NCBI GenBank assembly: GCA_016841065.1
Contig: JAENZW010000007.1
Location: forward strand, 1-36,055
Origin: Actinomycetota bacterium
GTDB taxonomy: Bacteria > Actinomycetota > Coriobacteriia > Anaerosomatales > JAENZW01
Length of the DNA: 36,055 bases
Direction of reading: 5' to 3'
Shown: piece after piece, positions 1 to 12,900 of the stretch
How the letters are laid out: every line of letters begins with the position of its first letter
Position numbering within the stretch: the first letter of the stretch is position 1
Position numbers and translations under genes: made by a program
Notes under the pieces: generated by a model
The model's database searches: none
Told to the model about the DNA's origin: nothing
The model's input: the letters and a program-made list of their open reading frames with translations, nothing else

Positions 1-900
1 AGGCTCGGTGGAGACGATGCGGTCTATGTCGGCCGGGTCGAGGTCGTCGCCCGCGCTTGTCGGCTCGTAGGAGCGCTCTGCGGCGACGTAGTCGATATAG
101 CCGGTGTCGCCGAAGACGATGTTGTTGTGGTCGGGCAGCGCTACCGTCTGGCCGAACGTTGCGTTGATCGTGTCGCCGCCAACGCCGCCGAAGATGATGT
201 CGTAGCCCACGCCGGTCGTGATGCTGTCGCTGCCGCCGTCAGCGGGCTCAATCGTGGTCAGGAGACCGAGCGTGATGGACTGGTTGCCGCACTGCGGCGC
301 GTCGGCGATGGCCGAGAGAATCTCGCCGGAGTCGCCAAAGACGATGTTGTTGCCGGTGTCCGCAAAGATCGTGTCGCCAGCCGTACCGCCGATGATGATG
401 TCGTCGCCATCGTCGGTGGTGATGTGGTCGACGCCGCCGACGGTCGGATCGATCGTGTAGATGCGGTCGATGTCAGCCGGGTTGCCGTCCATGACAGCCC
501 AGTCCACGAAGCCGGAGTCGCCGAAGACTATGTTGTTGGCGACGGCTGCCGTGATCGTGTCGCCGGCCGCACCGCCGAAGACTACGTCGTTGCCGGTGCT
601 CGCGTGGATGGTGTCCGCGCCGCCGATAGTCATGTCGATCGCGATGGCGAGGCTGACGTCCCGGATCACGCCGTCGGTCTTGTCGCCCAGGCCACCGCGC
701 CCGAAGACCTGCACCGCGTAGGTCTCCAGCTCGGCCAGATGCGCGCTGTCGATGCCCTCAAGCACCGGTGTGGGCGTGCCCTCGCGGCTCGGGTCGAAGT
801 ACAAAACACGGCCGCGGTCGCCGAAGATGATGTCGCCGCCGGTGCCGCCGAGGATCGTGTCAGTGTCCTGACCGCCGAAGATGATCAGCGGCAGTGAGGA
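1..900 (-). other. RTX-like array with 'NIVFGDSGxI' and 'GGxDxIxTxxGxDIIxGGxxGDTI' units, continuing past the window edge
   Basis: Translation 'GGTGGDIIFGDRGRVLYF', 'GGADTIHASTGNDVVFGGAAGDTITAAVANNIVFGDSGFVDW', 'GGVDHITTDDGDDIIIGGTAGDTIFADTGNNIVFGDSGEIL', 'GGSDSITTGVGYDIIFGGVGGDTINATFGQTVALPDHNNIVFGDTGYIDY'. Confidence 0.92.
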
Positions 901-3900
901 TGCCGAAGCGTCGACGTAGTCGCGGTCGCTGGCGGAGGCCTGCGGCAGCGTGAAGGTCTCGGTGGCTGCAATCGAGCCATGGACCACGACCGTCGCCGTT
1001 GAGCCGCGATAAGGATCGGCGTCGATGTTGAGCCACACGATGTTGAGGTCGAAGTCCACCGAGTACATCTCGCGCGCGAGCTGCACGCCGTCCACGAAGA
1101 CGAGCACTTCGTCCGCAGGCGTTCTGTGGTCACCGGCGCTTGTGTCAGTCGCGAGCTGCAGCGTGTGGTCGTAGGGACCCTGTGCGTTGAGGACGAAGAA
1201 GCCGTCCTGGCCGTCGGTGAGCGTCACGGTCGCCGTGTCGTCGCCCAGACCGGTGTTGAGACTCGTGACGGTCCGCAGGCCGGCCCGCTCGTGGCTGCCG
1301 TCGATGACGAACTCGTCGTCACCGTGGCCGGACCAGATCGTGATGCCGTCGGCGAAGTTGCCGGCCGCTTCGGCCAGGTACGTGATAGAGCCGGCGATGT
1401 CGCTCGTGGCAAGGCCGACGATGAGTATCTCGGCGTTGTCGGCGACGTCCGGATCGCGTGAGAGTGCCGCGGCCGGGCTGTCGGTGACGAGCACGTTGGT
1501 ATCGCCAACGGTCGCGGCCTCGTCGCTGATCATCAGCTTGTGGCGACCATCGCCCACGTAGATGTTCAGCGTGCCCTTGAGGTCGTTCAGGTCGCCGGGC
1601 AGGAACTCGATGTAGTCGCCCAGAGTCTGGCTGGCCTCGGACGAAACGTAGATCTGCTCGTCGCCGTCGTAGGTATTGAGGTTCGTGACTGCCGAAGTGC
1701 CGCGAACGTTGAAGACGTCCTCGCCGCTGCCCAGACCGATGTTGAGCGTCTCGACGTTGTAGTAGTTGATGCCGTCGAGGCGGGTGGCGAGTTTGACGCT
1801 GCCGACGAGGTTCGTGGTGTCGATGTCGACGGCCGCGATCTTCACGTGCGCGTACGCACCCTGGAAGATGATCGTGTACTCGTTGCCGCGCTTGTAGATG
1901 GCCACGTTGTCCGTGTATGGCAGGCCGGAAGCGATGTCCGCATCGTCGATCATCGAGCCGTTCGGGTTGAGAATCGGGTTCAACAGCTGGCGCAAAACGT
2001 CGGCACTCGCATCGAACGGGATTGCCGCCGTGCTCTTCCCGAGCAGTGTGATCGTGTAGGTTCCTCCGGTTGCGTCGACAAGCAGCGTCTGAACATTCGT
2101 CACGGTCTTGCCGTTCTTGAGAGTGTCGGTCTCGACGCTGGCGAGCTCGCCGAGTTCGGCGTCCAGGCCCGTGGTCTCCTCGGTCTCGGCCCACTGCAGC
2201 TGCAGCATGTCGCGACCCGCGAGCATGCCGCCGAACGTGACGGTGTACGTGACCACGTTCGAGCCGCGCTCCTCGGTGACCGCAAGGTCGGCGACATCGA
2301 AGCCGAAGAGCTCGGCCAGACGCGCCGCGAGCGTGGCCGCATCCAGCGAGAAGTCGAGCAGCACCGTCGCGGAGCCCGTCTCACGCGTGACATATGCGCT
2401 GTCGCCGAAGTCAGGCCTCCAGCCGAACCCGACGGTCTTGAGGATGTAGGTCCCGCCGCTGGCCGAAACAACGATCTGCTGCACTTCGGGAATCGGGTCG
2501 ATGCGCCCGTCGCGAAGGGTAGCTGTCTTCACATCAACCGATGAATCGGGGTTCGGCACGAGGTCCGTGTCCTCGCGGTCCTCGGCCCAGATGATCTGCG
2601 GGATGTCGATGCCGGCCATGTTGCCGACGAACTCGATCGTGTAGGTGACCGAGCCGGCGAGCCTGTACTCGCTCACGCGCAGGTCACTCGTACCGAACAG
2701 CACCGCGAGTCGCTGCAGGAACTGGCTCGCGTTGTACACGTAGTCGATGGAGACGGTGCCATAGCCCTCGGCGCCGAGGATGTACGTGCCGCCCTTTGCC
2801 TGAATCGTGACCGTCTGCACCTCAGGCACGGTCGGCATGTCGAGTCCTGTAAGCGTCGTCGGCGTCAGAGTGGCCGCGCTGTCCGAAGTCTCGTCGGAGT
2901 CATCGACGTTCACGATGTCGCCGAATGCCGGCGTGCCGAAGACGCGGTAGCTGTCGCCGAGGAAAGCGGAGGTGGTCTCGCCCGAAGGAGTGAGCCACTC
3001 GCCTACCGTGAACGAGGTGCCGGTGTTGCTGGTGATGGCACCGGTCGCCCTGACGGCACCGATTGAATCGTAGACCTCGACGCTCATCCCGACGAGGTCG
3101 AACAGGTGGCTGGCGCGAGTCGCAGCGCTTCCAACGTCGATCAGGTACGCGTTCAGGCGGTTGCTGTCGCTGTCCAGCATCGCGCTGTCGATGGTCGCGA
3201 CATAGGTTCCGCGGTTGCCCAGTCCGTCCCGCATCCGGTACTCGAACGTGAAGCGCTCGCCGTCGCTGAACGAGGCATTCGGCTGGAACGACAGGATGCC
3301 TGTCATGGCGCCTGTGCTGTCGCGCAGGATGGTCAGCTCGCCGACGTCCACCTGGGTGATGATGTCTATGGCGAGCGTCTTGGCAAGCGTGGTGGTACTG
3401 ACCGTGCTCGGCAGCGCTGCCGGCAACTCCGCGTTCGCATCGGTGATGGTGAGTCCGTCGCCGGAGACCATCCAGGCGCTGCCCAGGAAGTCGTTGCTAC
3501 CCGTGTCGATTATGAGTAGGCCGGTGATTTCGTCGACCGTGCGCGAGCGGTCGATCCACAGCGCCGCAGCCTCGGGTGTACTCGCATCGGCGCCTGTGGC
3601 AGCGCTTCGCACTCCGCTGCCCACGTTGACGGTGTCGCGCTCGGAACCTGTCTCGATGGTGGTGTGGCCCGAGATGCTTCGGACGTTGACCACGTCGCGA
3701 CCAGCGCCGGTATCGATGGTGGTGGCGCCCTCATGCGTAGAGTCGACGGTGAAGTGGTCGTTGCCCGTGCCGAGTTCGAGGTTGAGTTGCTCGAGGCCTG
3801 CGTAGGTGATGCCGCCCGGCAGCACGCGACCCGCGATGGACGTGTCGCCGCCCATGCCAAGACCGATGAGTCGCGTTCCGGTGAGCAGTCCGATGTCGTC

Positions 3901-6900
3901 GGCTGGGCTGTTGCCGTTGTAGACGTTCAGCGTGTCGACCTGCTCCTCTTCGATCACTCGGAAGTTCAGGTTCACTGGAGCGACCGAGTAGTTGTCGCCG
4001 GGTGCCGGCCGAAGCGTCGGGGTCGTCTCACTCTTCGGATTGGCGGGCCAGCTGCTCCAGAAGGTGACTGTGGTGCCGGAGACCAGCGGCGCGAAGTCGT
4101 TGGTGAGACTGCTCACACCATCGACGATTGCCTCGCGAAGCGCCTGCGTGAGGTCGGCGATCTCGCTGTGACCGCTCGTGGAGTAGACGTTCGTTCCGTC
4201 GAGGGTAAGGGTCCAGCTGCCGGACGCCGGCCCCTCGAAGATGAACGCGGCCATCGTCCACTCGACGGTCGTCGTGCCCAGCACCGACTGGACCGGCGTG
4301 CCACCGATGGTCGATGTCGGCGCGTCGGAACCGTAGGCAGAAGTCGTTGTCGCGGTGATGCTGAACTCGAACTCGAAGGGCTGCGAGTCCTTCGCACGAA
4401 TGAAGAGCCTCGGGGTGCCGAGCAGGCTAATCAGGTAGTCCACATCGTAGAGGCCGGAGTCGCGCAGGATCTGAGCGAGCTCCTGACCGATCAACGACAG
4501 GACTGCCCTGTCCTGACCGACCTCTACTGAGTACGTGTGATCGCCCTGGGTCACGCTGTTGAGTCGAACGTTCCAGGTTTCACCCTCGGCGGGCGTGCCG
4601 GCGAGCGACATGATGATCTGCTGCCAACCGCCGGCGCTGTTGATGGCCCCGAGCGCGTCGGGATCAGGGATGCCGAGAAGCGTGGCCTTGGTGCCCGTAG
4701 CCGCACCGACGACGGTCAGGTCGACCGTGAACCCGTCCTGGCGTGCCACAGAGAGGATGTCCTCGGATACGTACCGCACGTCGATCTCGGTGCCGAGCAG
4801 CGGATCGTCCAGGAAGGTCACCGAGTACGGATAGTCATTCATCCTCGGATCGAAGCCGGGCCGCTCGCCGGTGAGAGCGTTCACGTGGATCGCGTTCGGG
4901 TTGACGAGCACTGCCGCCGAGCTCTCGCCGCTCACCGTCACCGTTGCGACAACACCTTCGGCCATCGGGAAGTTCGTCTCACCGGGCAGGCGGAACGGAT
5001 CGGTGAGGAAGCGCTCCTCGCCCACTCGCAGTCCGCCCTCGATGGTGAGCGGACCGCGGATGCTGTTGACACGCTCGGGCAGCGCGCCGAAGACGAGCGC
5101 GTCGCCGCCGTCGATGAACTCGTCGTCGACCGCCATCACGGTCACGCGCTGAGCCACGTTCCAGTTGGACGAGTCGAACACGAGCTGGGCCGTGATGCCA
5201 GCGGCGCCAGAGCTGTAGGGACTGATGGTTACCTCGGCGTCGAACGCCTCGCCGTCCTTGCGGGCGATGGTGAGTACGCGACCCCAAGCCGTCACGCTGT
5301 ACTCGGTAGGCTTGAGCAGCGCCGCGAGCTCATCGACGATGTCGGCGAGACCCTCGCGGAACCCGACCGTGTAGAACTTCGAGATCGTCGAGCCGTTATG
5401 GGTGAGCTTGATCGTCCACGTCTCCCCTTCAGCGGCGAAGCCCGTGAGTTCCACGTCCTGCTCGTTGAGCTCCGAGGTACCCGTCGCTTCGTAGCCACCG
5501 CGCGTGGCGGAAAGCGTCGCCGGCAGCGAGCCCCTCACAAGCACGCGGAAGTCCGCGAAGAACGCGGTCGTGCTCGTGACCGTGAACGACGACAGGTCCG
5601 CGCTGGATGTGGATGCCGTGAAGCTGCCATGGCCGTTCACCGCTGCCGCAAGCGCATCGCGCATCTGCTCGAGGGTCAGTCCGCTCGCTGCAACCGAGAA
5701 GTAGATCGGGTCGAGGATGTCGGTGATGGGCGTCAGCTTCAGCACCCACGTCTCGCCAGCCGCAGGCGTCCCGGAGAGCCTGACGAGGGCTTGCCTCGTG
5801 GCCGCCTGTACCTGGACCTCATTCGCCTGGCCGAAGTCAGAATCGGGATCGAATGCGCGGTCTGCATCGTAGGTGCGAGTGCGGGCCGGGTCGACGGCGA
5901 CCGTTACGGTCGCGTCGGGACGACCGGTGAGGATGACCTCGTAGTAGTCGGTGACCGGGCTGTTCTCTGCGAAGTCCTCGAACTCAACGTACGGGTCGAA
6001 CGTGATCTCGAAGGTCGCGCTCGTCGTGGGCTCGGTGCCCGGTATCACGCGGTCGAGAATATAGGCGCCCGCAACGGTGTCGTATGCGGCGATGATGGCG
6101 CTCTGGCCAGCCGCAGGCCCACTTGTGAACGTGATCGTCTTCCCTGCCAGCGTTATCGCCCGCGGGTTCGTCGGGTGGTTCTGCAGCGAGACAACCAGAT
6201 CGTAGGTCTGACCGGCTAGCACTTCGTCAGGCTCGAACGAGTCACTGTAGTACAGGTTGTCGTCGTAGTCGACAACGGATCCGACCTTGACCTGGTACCT
6301 ACCGGCTTGAGTGAACGTATACGTGATGAACGGGTCACGCTGAGTCACGCTGCCGAGATCCTGCACGTGCGAATCGTCGGTCGAGCGCAGGGCCTCGTTG
6401 CCCAGCATGTCTGCCTCGTCGATGCCGTACCATGACTGGGCCAGCAGCGTGCCGTGCTCATCGAACAGCTGCAGCGTGAGACTCGTGGTGTACGGCACGT
6501 AGTAGGTACGGGTTACCTTCTGCGAGAACGTGAACCACAGGATCTCGTAGTACTCGGTCTCGGTGACGGTGATCTCCTTCGTGCCGTGGAGCGGCGTGCT
6601 GAAGTCGATGTCGAAGAGGCCTATCGCCTTGCCGCCCTGGCGCCCGACAGAGAGCGTGAACGGATCGTCGCCGGCCTGCACGCCGAGCAGCGAATCGACG
6701 GAGGGATCCGTGATCGTGACGGCGTACCCATCGGCCACCGCGACGAACGGCGACTCGGCGGTGATCTTCTCTGCCAGGAGTTGCGCGATTCTCTCCACCG
6801 TCTTGTTGGGGTCGCTGGACTGCAGCTCCACGGTGTACTCGACGCCATCGATAACGATCGACCACGTGTCGCCGCCCTTGAACTGAACCTTGGCGATGTC

Positions 6901-9900
6901 CAGCTCGAACCGCGCCTTGAGGTAATGCGGCCTGCCGTCGGCTGTCGCGGCTGCGGTGAGATGCGGAGTCGCGCGGAACTGGCGAACGGCGCCAACGTCG
7001 ACAGGCGAACCGTCGGTCGACGTCACCACGATCAGTCCGCCAGTAGGTGTGACGGTGAAGCCACCGATTGCCGAGGCGATCCAGGACGCCAGTGTGCTCA
7101 AGCTCGTAGTGTCGGCGGTCACCTCGTACGTGATTGTGGAGCCATCAACCTGCAGCTTCCAGTAGTCACCGTCCTGCGTGACCGTCGGAAGCACGCTTGC
7201 GGGAGCCAGGGTCACGACTTGCGCCCAATCAAGCTTCACGTCGCCGCTCACGACCGGCTGCAGTGCAGCGCTGCTGTTGCGCTCGATCAGGAAGCCGAGT
7301 GAAGGCGTTGTCCCGAGAACCTTCGTGATGTGGAGCACTCCGCTGCTCGCGAACGCGGTGTAGCCCAATTGGACGTCGACATCCGAAGCCAGCTGCTGAG
7401 CCACCGTCGAAGCGGCAACGTTGTTGGAGGGAGCTATGTACCCATACGGGACCGAGCCGATCTCCAGCGTCCAGATGTCGCCGCCGTTGGCGTTGCCCGC
7501 AAGCGTGACCACTCGCGTAGTCGCGGAGGTTGTCGCAACGGTGGACGCTCCGCAGTCGATGAAGAGAGACACGCTCGGAAGAGCGCTGCCGCTGCTGAAC
7601 TCGATCACGCTGCCCGTAGCGGCGACAACTGTGTAGCCGACCGCCGTGAGTTTCGTCCTTAGCGCCGAGGCGATGCTTGAAGGCGAGCCGCCGGGCGCTG
7701 TGGCCTCGAAGATGCCTACCTTGAGCGTGAACACGTCGGTCGAGTTCCCGCCCGAAGGAATCGTGACCGTTGCGGCCTTCGATTCGGTGACGATCGCGTC
7801 CGCCGGCGTAACGCGCATCGTCACGAGGAAGTGTTCGCCGTTCAGACGGGTGATGACAAGCCTGCCAGCGTCGGCGACTGCCCGGAAGCCTGCGAACGAT
7901 GAAGCGGAGGCGAGCGATTCCGCAATCGCGACGGCCGTCGCACCATAGCCGGTCCGATGCGTCAGGTACGTTCCGTCGAGTTTACGCAGCGTGAGTCTCC
8001 ACTCGTCGCTCGCGTTGCCGAACGTCGAGCTGATGTGCACCGTCTGGCTGAAAGGCGTCGGAGAAGGATCGATCGTGAAGCTGCCCGCCGGGTCGACCCA
8101 CACCCAGATCGTGAACGCGAAACCACTCTTCGTCACTACCACGTCTGCGCCGTCAGCGTACGCGGAGTACCCGCCGAAGCCGTTGATGGCCGCGGCTATT
8201 CCCTGGGCGACCTTGCCGGCGGTGTTGTCCGATGACTGCACCACGTACTGCCTGGATGTCGCCGCTTCACTGGCCACGTCGATGAGCGTTACGTGCCAGG
8301 TCTCGCCGACTCGACTGGCCGCGCCAGCCGGAATCGTGATGCGTGCCTCGGTGAACGGCACCTTGCTCAGCTGCGATGTCACCGGCGTGCCGGAGATCTC
8401 CGCGTAGCCGACCGGAGTTGTACCCTCCACCGAGAATGCCAGGGTGAAGTCGGCGCCGGTCAGGGTGATCTCGTTGCCGACGGCAAGGGCGTCAACAGTC
8501 GGCAGAGGATGAATCATGCCGGCCAAGGCTGCTGCAATATCCGACAAGCCATCGCCAACCGCCACCGGATACGCGTAGTACACGCCGTTGACACGAAGCC
8601 TCCACACCTCGCCGCCGGTGGCCGAGCCGCGCAAGACGACCGTGGCCGCGGTGAAGTGCACGAGTGCGCCGGTCGTGTCCTCTACGGAGGTCGACCGTCT
8701 CACCGTTCCCGCTTCGGCCTCGTGCACGAAGCCGGGTCTCGGCTCATCGACCACGGGCAGACCGACGAGGTTGAAGCCGTTCGGATCGCGGATTATCAAG
8801 TGGATCTTCGAGTCGGACGTCTGCGTCGCCTCGGAGGCCGCTTCGGCGCTCTTGTAGCGCGCCGGCAACTGAGCGAGGAGTCCTTCAGCGACGTCGAGGA
8901 GCGCATCACCGGACTTGACCGTGTAGGAGTAGTCCTTGTAGCGCAGGCCGATGGTCCAGACGTCGCCGAGCGTCAGACGGCTCGCCGTGAGAACGAGATC
9001 CATCATCGTGTAGAACTGCGTCGAATCGACAACGGAACCGGAGCCGACGATGTCTACGTCGTCCTCGCCCGGATAGAGCATATCCTCGGTCACGATGAAC
9101 TCGTAGGCATCGAACGTACCGTCGCCTGAACCGCGGACCCTCGCGTACGGCGTGAGTGAATCGAGGACCGTGCCGTCCACGACGACAGTGTTCTGGTTGC
9201 CAACGGTGCCGTCGTAGAAGTCGAAGAAGTTCTCGCCCGTGGAATCACCGGCGGTGGTGGTCGGGTCAATCGACTGCGTCGTCTCGTTGGTCTCGAGCAC
9301 AGGCTGCGGAGCGAATATGAAGCTGTCCGCCGCGTGGCCCTGGACCGACACGTGCAGAGTGTAGTCGATGCCCTCAGGCAAGCTGCCTGAGCCGTAGGGG
9401 ATCCAGTTGCCGACCTCGAGGAAGTACGTGCCGGCCTCACCGACAGCATACGTGAGATAGTCATCGAGCCAGCTGGTGCTGCCGCCCTTGCCTGCCAGTG
9501 CCGGGTTCGAGTATCCCGGGCCCTGAGCGATGAGCGGATACGTGTTGACCTTCTTGCCGTTCTGCTCCACTTCCACGAGCTTGTACAGCCTGAGGATGCT
9601 GGCCCACAGCACCCCATCGCCGTATTCGAAGCCGTGATCGATGTCGAAGATGACGCCGATTCCCCCGCTGCCGGCGTCGCTGATCATCTCATCGGTGATC
9701 TCGAGCTTGTAGAAGTCATTCTGTCCATCGCCTGTGCCGAGGACGGTCAGGTGCGGCCACGGCGTTGTGACCTCTGACGGCGAAGAGTTCGCGATATCCG
9801 GGTGTTCGTTGTCGCTCCACTTGGCCAGGTCGAGATCCTGCGCGCTGAAGAACGAGTCGTGGATGCTCTTCTCGCCGATGACGGCCGTGCCGAAATCACC

Positions 9901-12900
9901 CTTGAAGATGGTGACTTCCTTGACCTCGGCATGACCCGTACCGAAGCCCAGCGGCAGCGGCGCGTTGATCTTGTTGCGCAGCGACTGGGCGATCGTCTGG
10001 AGGGTGTCGGCATGGGTGGCTTCGTGCTCGAAGAGCATGCCGTCGATGGAGAGGCTCCAGGTATGTCCAGCCACAACATCGCCGGAGAAGACCACGGTCG
10101 CGCTGCTGAACTTCGCCGGATTCTCGGGATGGCGAACGATAGAGATCAACATCTCCAGCTTCGTGGTGCTGATGTCCGAACCGTCGACCTGGTTGGGCGC
10201 CTGAACGACCAGCACCCAGCCAAGAGTCGAGTCTTCGACCACAGTGCCGTTGCCGAGCAGCACGCTCGGACTCGGCTCGACGACGACCGTCGACCCACCC
10301 GTCTCGATGATTCGCACGCCGGGCGCGTCGTCATCGGTGAGCTGCACGTCGACGGCCTTCGGCCTGGTGCCTGCCACGACCGAGGGCGCGGTGAACTCGT
10401 AGGCGACTCCGTTGACCGTGAGCGTCCAGGTCTCCCCTGCCTCGATGAGCCTGCCTCCACCAAGCGTAATCGTCGCGCTGGTGTAGTGCGTCGTGCTGCC
10501 CGAAGCGAAGGTTCCAGCGATCGCAGTCGTGTACCCGGACGGAGCTGCGACCGTCACCGTGAACGACGACTCGGTGCTCGTGATGGTGAGTGTCCGGCCG
10601 AACGCTGTTGCCGACAAGTCCGGAACGACAGCGGCGTTGAGCGCCGAAGCCACCCCGACCGCCACATCAGTGAGATCGAGCGACTTGAACCGCGATCCCG
10701 CCGTGAAGGTATAGTCGACCTCGTCGTACGGGATGGTCGTGTCGTCCAGCGTGGCGAGCCACGTGTCGCCCTTGGTCATCAGGTCCGTCGGGACCGTGAA
10801 GTCGACTTCGAGTGTCGCCCAGTGCGTCGTGCTGAGCGTCATTCCGCTGAAGGTGCCGCCCGGATCGCGACCGGCAACACCGTAGAGCTCGACGCCTATC
10901 GCGGCAACGTAGGACACCTCGTCGACACCTAGCGTCGTGCCGGACGAGCTGAAGCCGATTGTGATCACGCCGGCGGTGGCGGTCACGTCGTACGAGGAGC
11001 CGAGCTCCGTCTGGAGCTTGACCGCGAACGCCTCGGCAACGGCGCCGAGGGTGAGGTTCGCAAGAGAGTCAGCGATCTCCGGAATCGATGCAGCGATCCG
11101 GAAGTCTCGACCGTTGATGCTCAAGATCCACCTGTCGCCCTGTAGTACCTGGTTGCCCGCGCGTGTCGTGGTGAGCGTCAGGGTCATCGTGCCTACATAG
11201 GCGCGCGTGGAGTTGGCGTCGTCGATGACCATCGTCGCACCCGGTGGCGCCAGCGGCGTGGCTTCGAAAGCCCTCTCGCTCTCGATGACGAGACTGCCTT
11301 CAGTGGCATTCTCGCTCGGAGGCGGGAAGTCGGTGCTGTAGTCCTTGTACGGATCTCCCTGAATCGCATCCGCGAGGCCGGAGATCACGTCTACTAGGCG
11401 GATGTTCAGGAACCCGTCGATGTTGCCCGTGAACAGGTGCGTGATCCTCGAGAAGTGGAAGCCTTCCTTGTCGAAGTCGTCGACGCCCTGGATCGCTACG
11501 GTCTGCGGCTGGTCCCAGTTGCCGCTCGTGAAGACGAGTTCGCTCACGGGCACGCCGTCCTTGGTGACTCTGAGCTGCGAGTCGTTCGCTACGCTGATGT
11601 GTACATCCGCGCTCGGCTCCCGGGTGAGGACGACGTAGTAGGTGTCGGAGGCCGGAATCGCGCCGTCCTCCCAGCCTTCGGCCACGAGTGAGTCGTCGTC
11701 GCTCTCCACGACGAGCACTTCGGCCACGTCATTGTCGACGACCTGCACCTGCACGCCGAGCATCTTGAGATTGTCGTACGCGCCGCCGTCATCGCGGCTG
11801 ACGCCTTCGGTCACGCTGTGCTGGATGTTGATGAATCGCGTGCCCTCGGGCAGCTCGTCGCTGAAGGCAACGACCCTTACGATCTGAGGGACGAACCAGT
11901 TGGTGCGGTCGAAGAGCAGCGTGACGCCCTTCTCACTGGCCAGGTCAAGCGACGTATCGGCGCCGGACACGAGCCCGATGCCCTTGCCGCCCGCACGTAT
12001 CTCGCTCTCACGCAACGGTATCGGCGATGCGGTCACGCGGACGGTCTCCTCCGGCGAGCGCGTCAGAACGATCGTGTACTGGTAGTGGGCCAGCAGTGTG
12101 TCGCGCGGGTCGCCGGTGCCTGTCGGGACGTCCTCGAACACGCGTAGCTGTCTCCCGGTCGTGACGATTGCACCCGGTTCGTCGTTGTCGCCCACACGTG
12201 CCACCACGTCCTGCACGAAGATCTCGTTGTAGTCGGCGTCATCGCTGGAGACGGTGTTGATGATGAGTCCGCTGTGACCCTCGAGGCTGTTGCTCACGAC
12301 TGTGATGGCCTGGCCATCGTTGCCGCCACCAACGTGGAATGTGTCGCTGCCACGACCACCGATGATCTCGACTGCGACCTCGTCGCTCGTGCTCGCGATG
12401 AAGAACCGGTCGTTGCCCTCGAGCGCATCGACGACCAGCCTCTCGAGGCCCGTGTAGGTCACGTACAGCCCGGCGCCGAAGACGCCCTTGTCGGTGACCA
12501 CGAAGTCGTCGCCGAACTCGGTGCCGATGACGGTCAGCGTGTCGAAGCCGTCGCCACCGTCGATACGGACGGGAGCGTTGACCGTGAAGGCGATGAAGTC
12601 GGCGCCCTGGCCGCCGTTGATGTTGGTGAACGGCGCGTCCGGGTCGTCCGGGTTGACCTTCACGAACGCGCGCACGAGGAAGTTGTCGTCGTCCTCGTCA
12701 CCGTACAGATAGAGCTCCGCGGTGTTGTGGTAGACGGTGAAGTCATCGTTGCCCGCGCCACCGAACATCGTGCTCGAGACGCTCACGCCGTTGCTCAGAT
12801 AGCCGCGCGTGATATGGGTGGTCTCGAAGTAGTCGACAGGATCGAGTCCGTTGTCAGGGTTGATGCCGTCGCGCGGCGAGGCGAATACCTGCCCTATCTG

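Noticed and set aside
6634-9019. Inteins or self-splicing insertions explaining the split domains
   Set aside because: The inserts are tandem beta-type repeats without the Cys/Ser...His-Asn splice motifs or a homing endonuclease; Cys is nearly absent.
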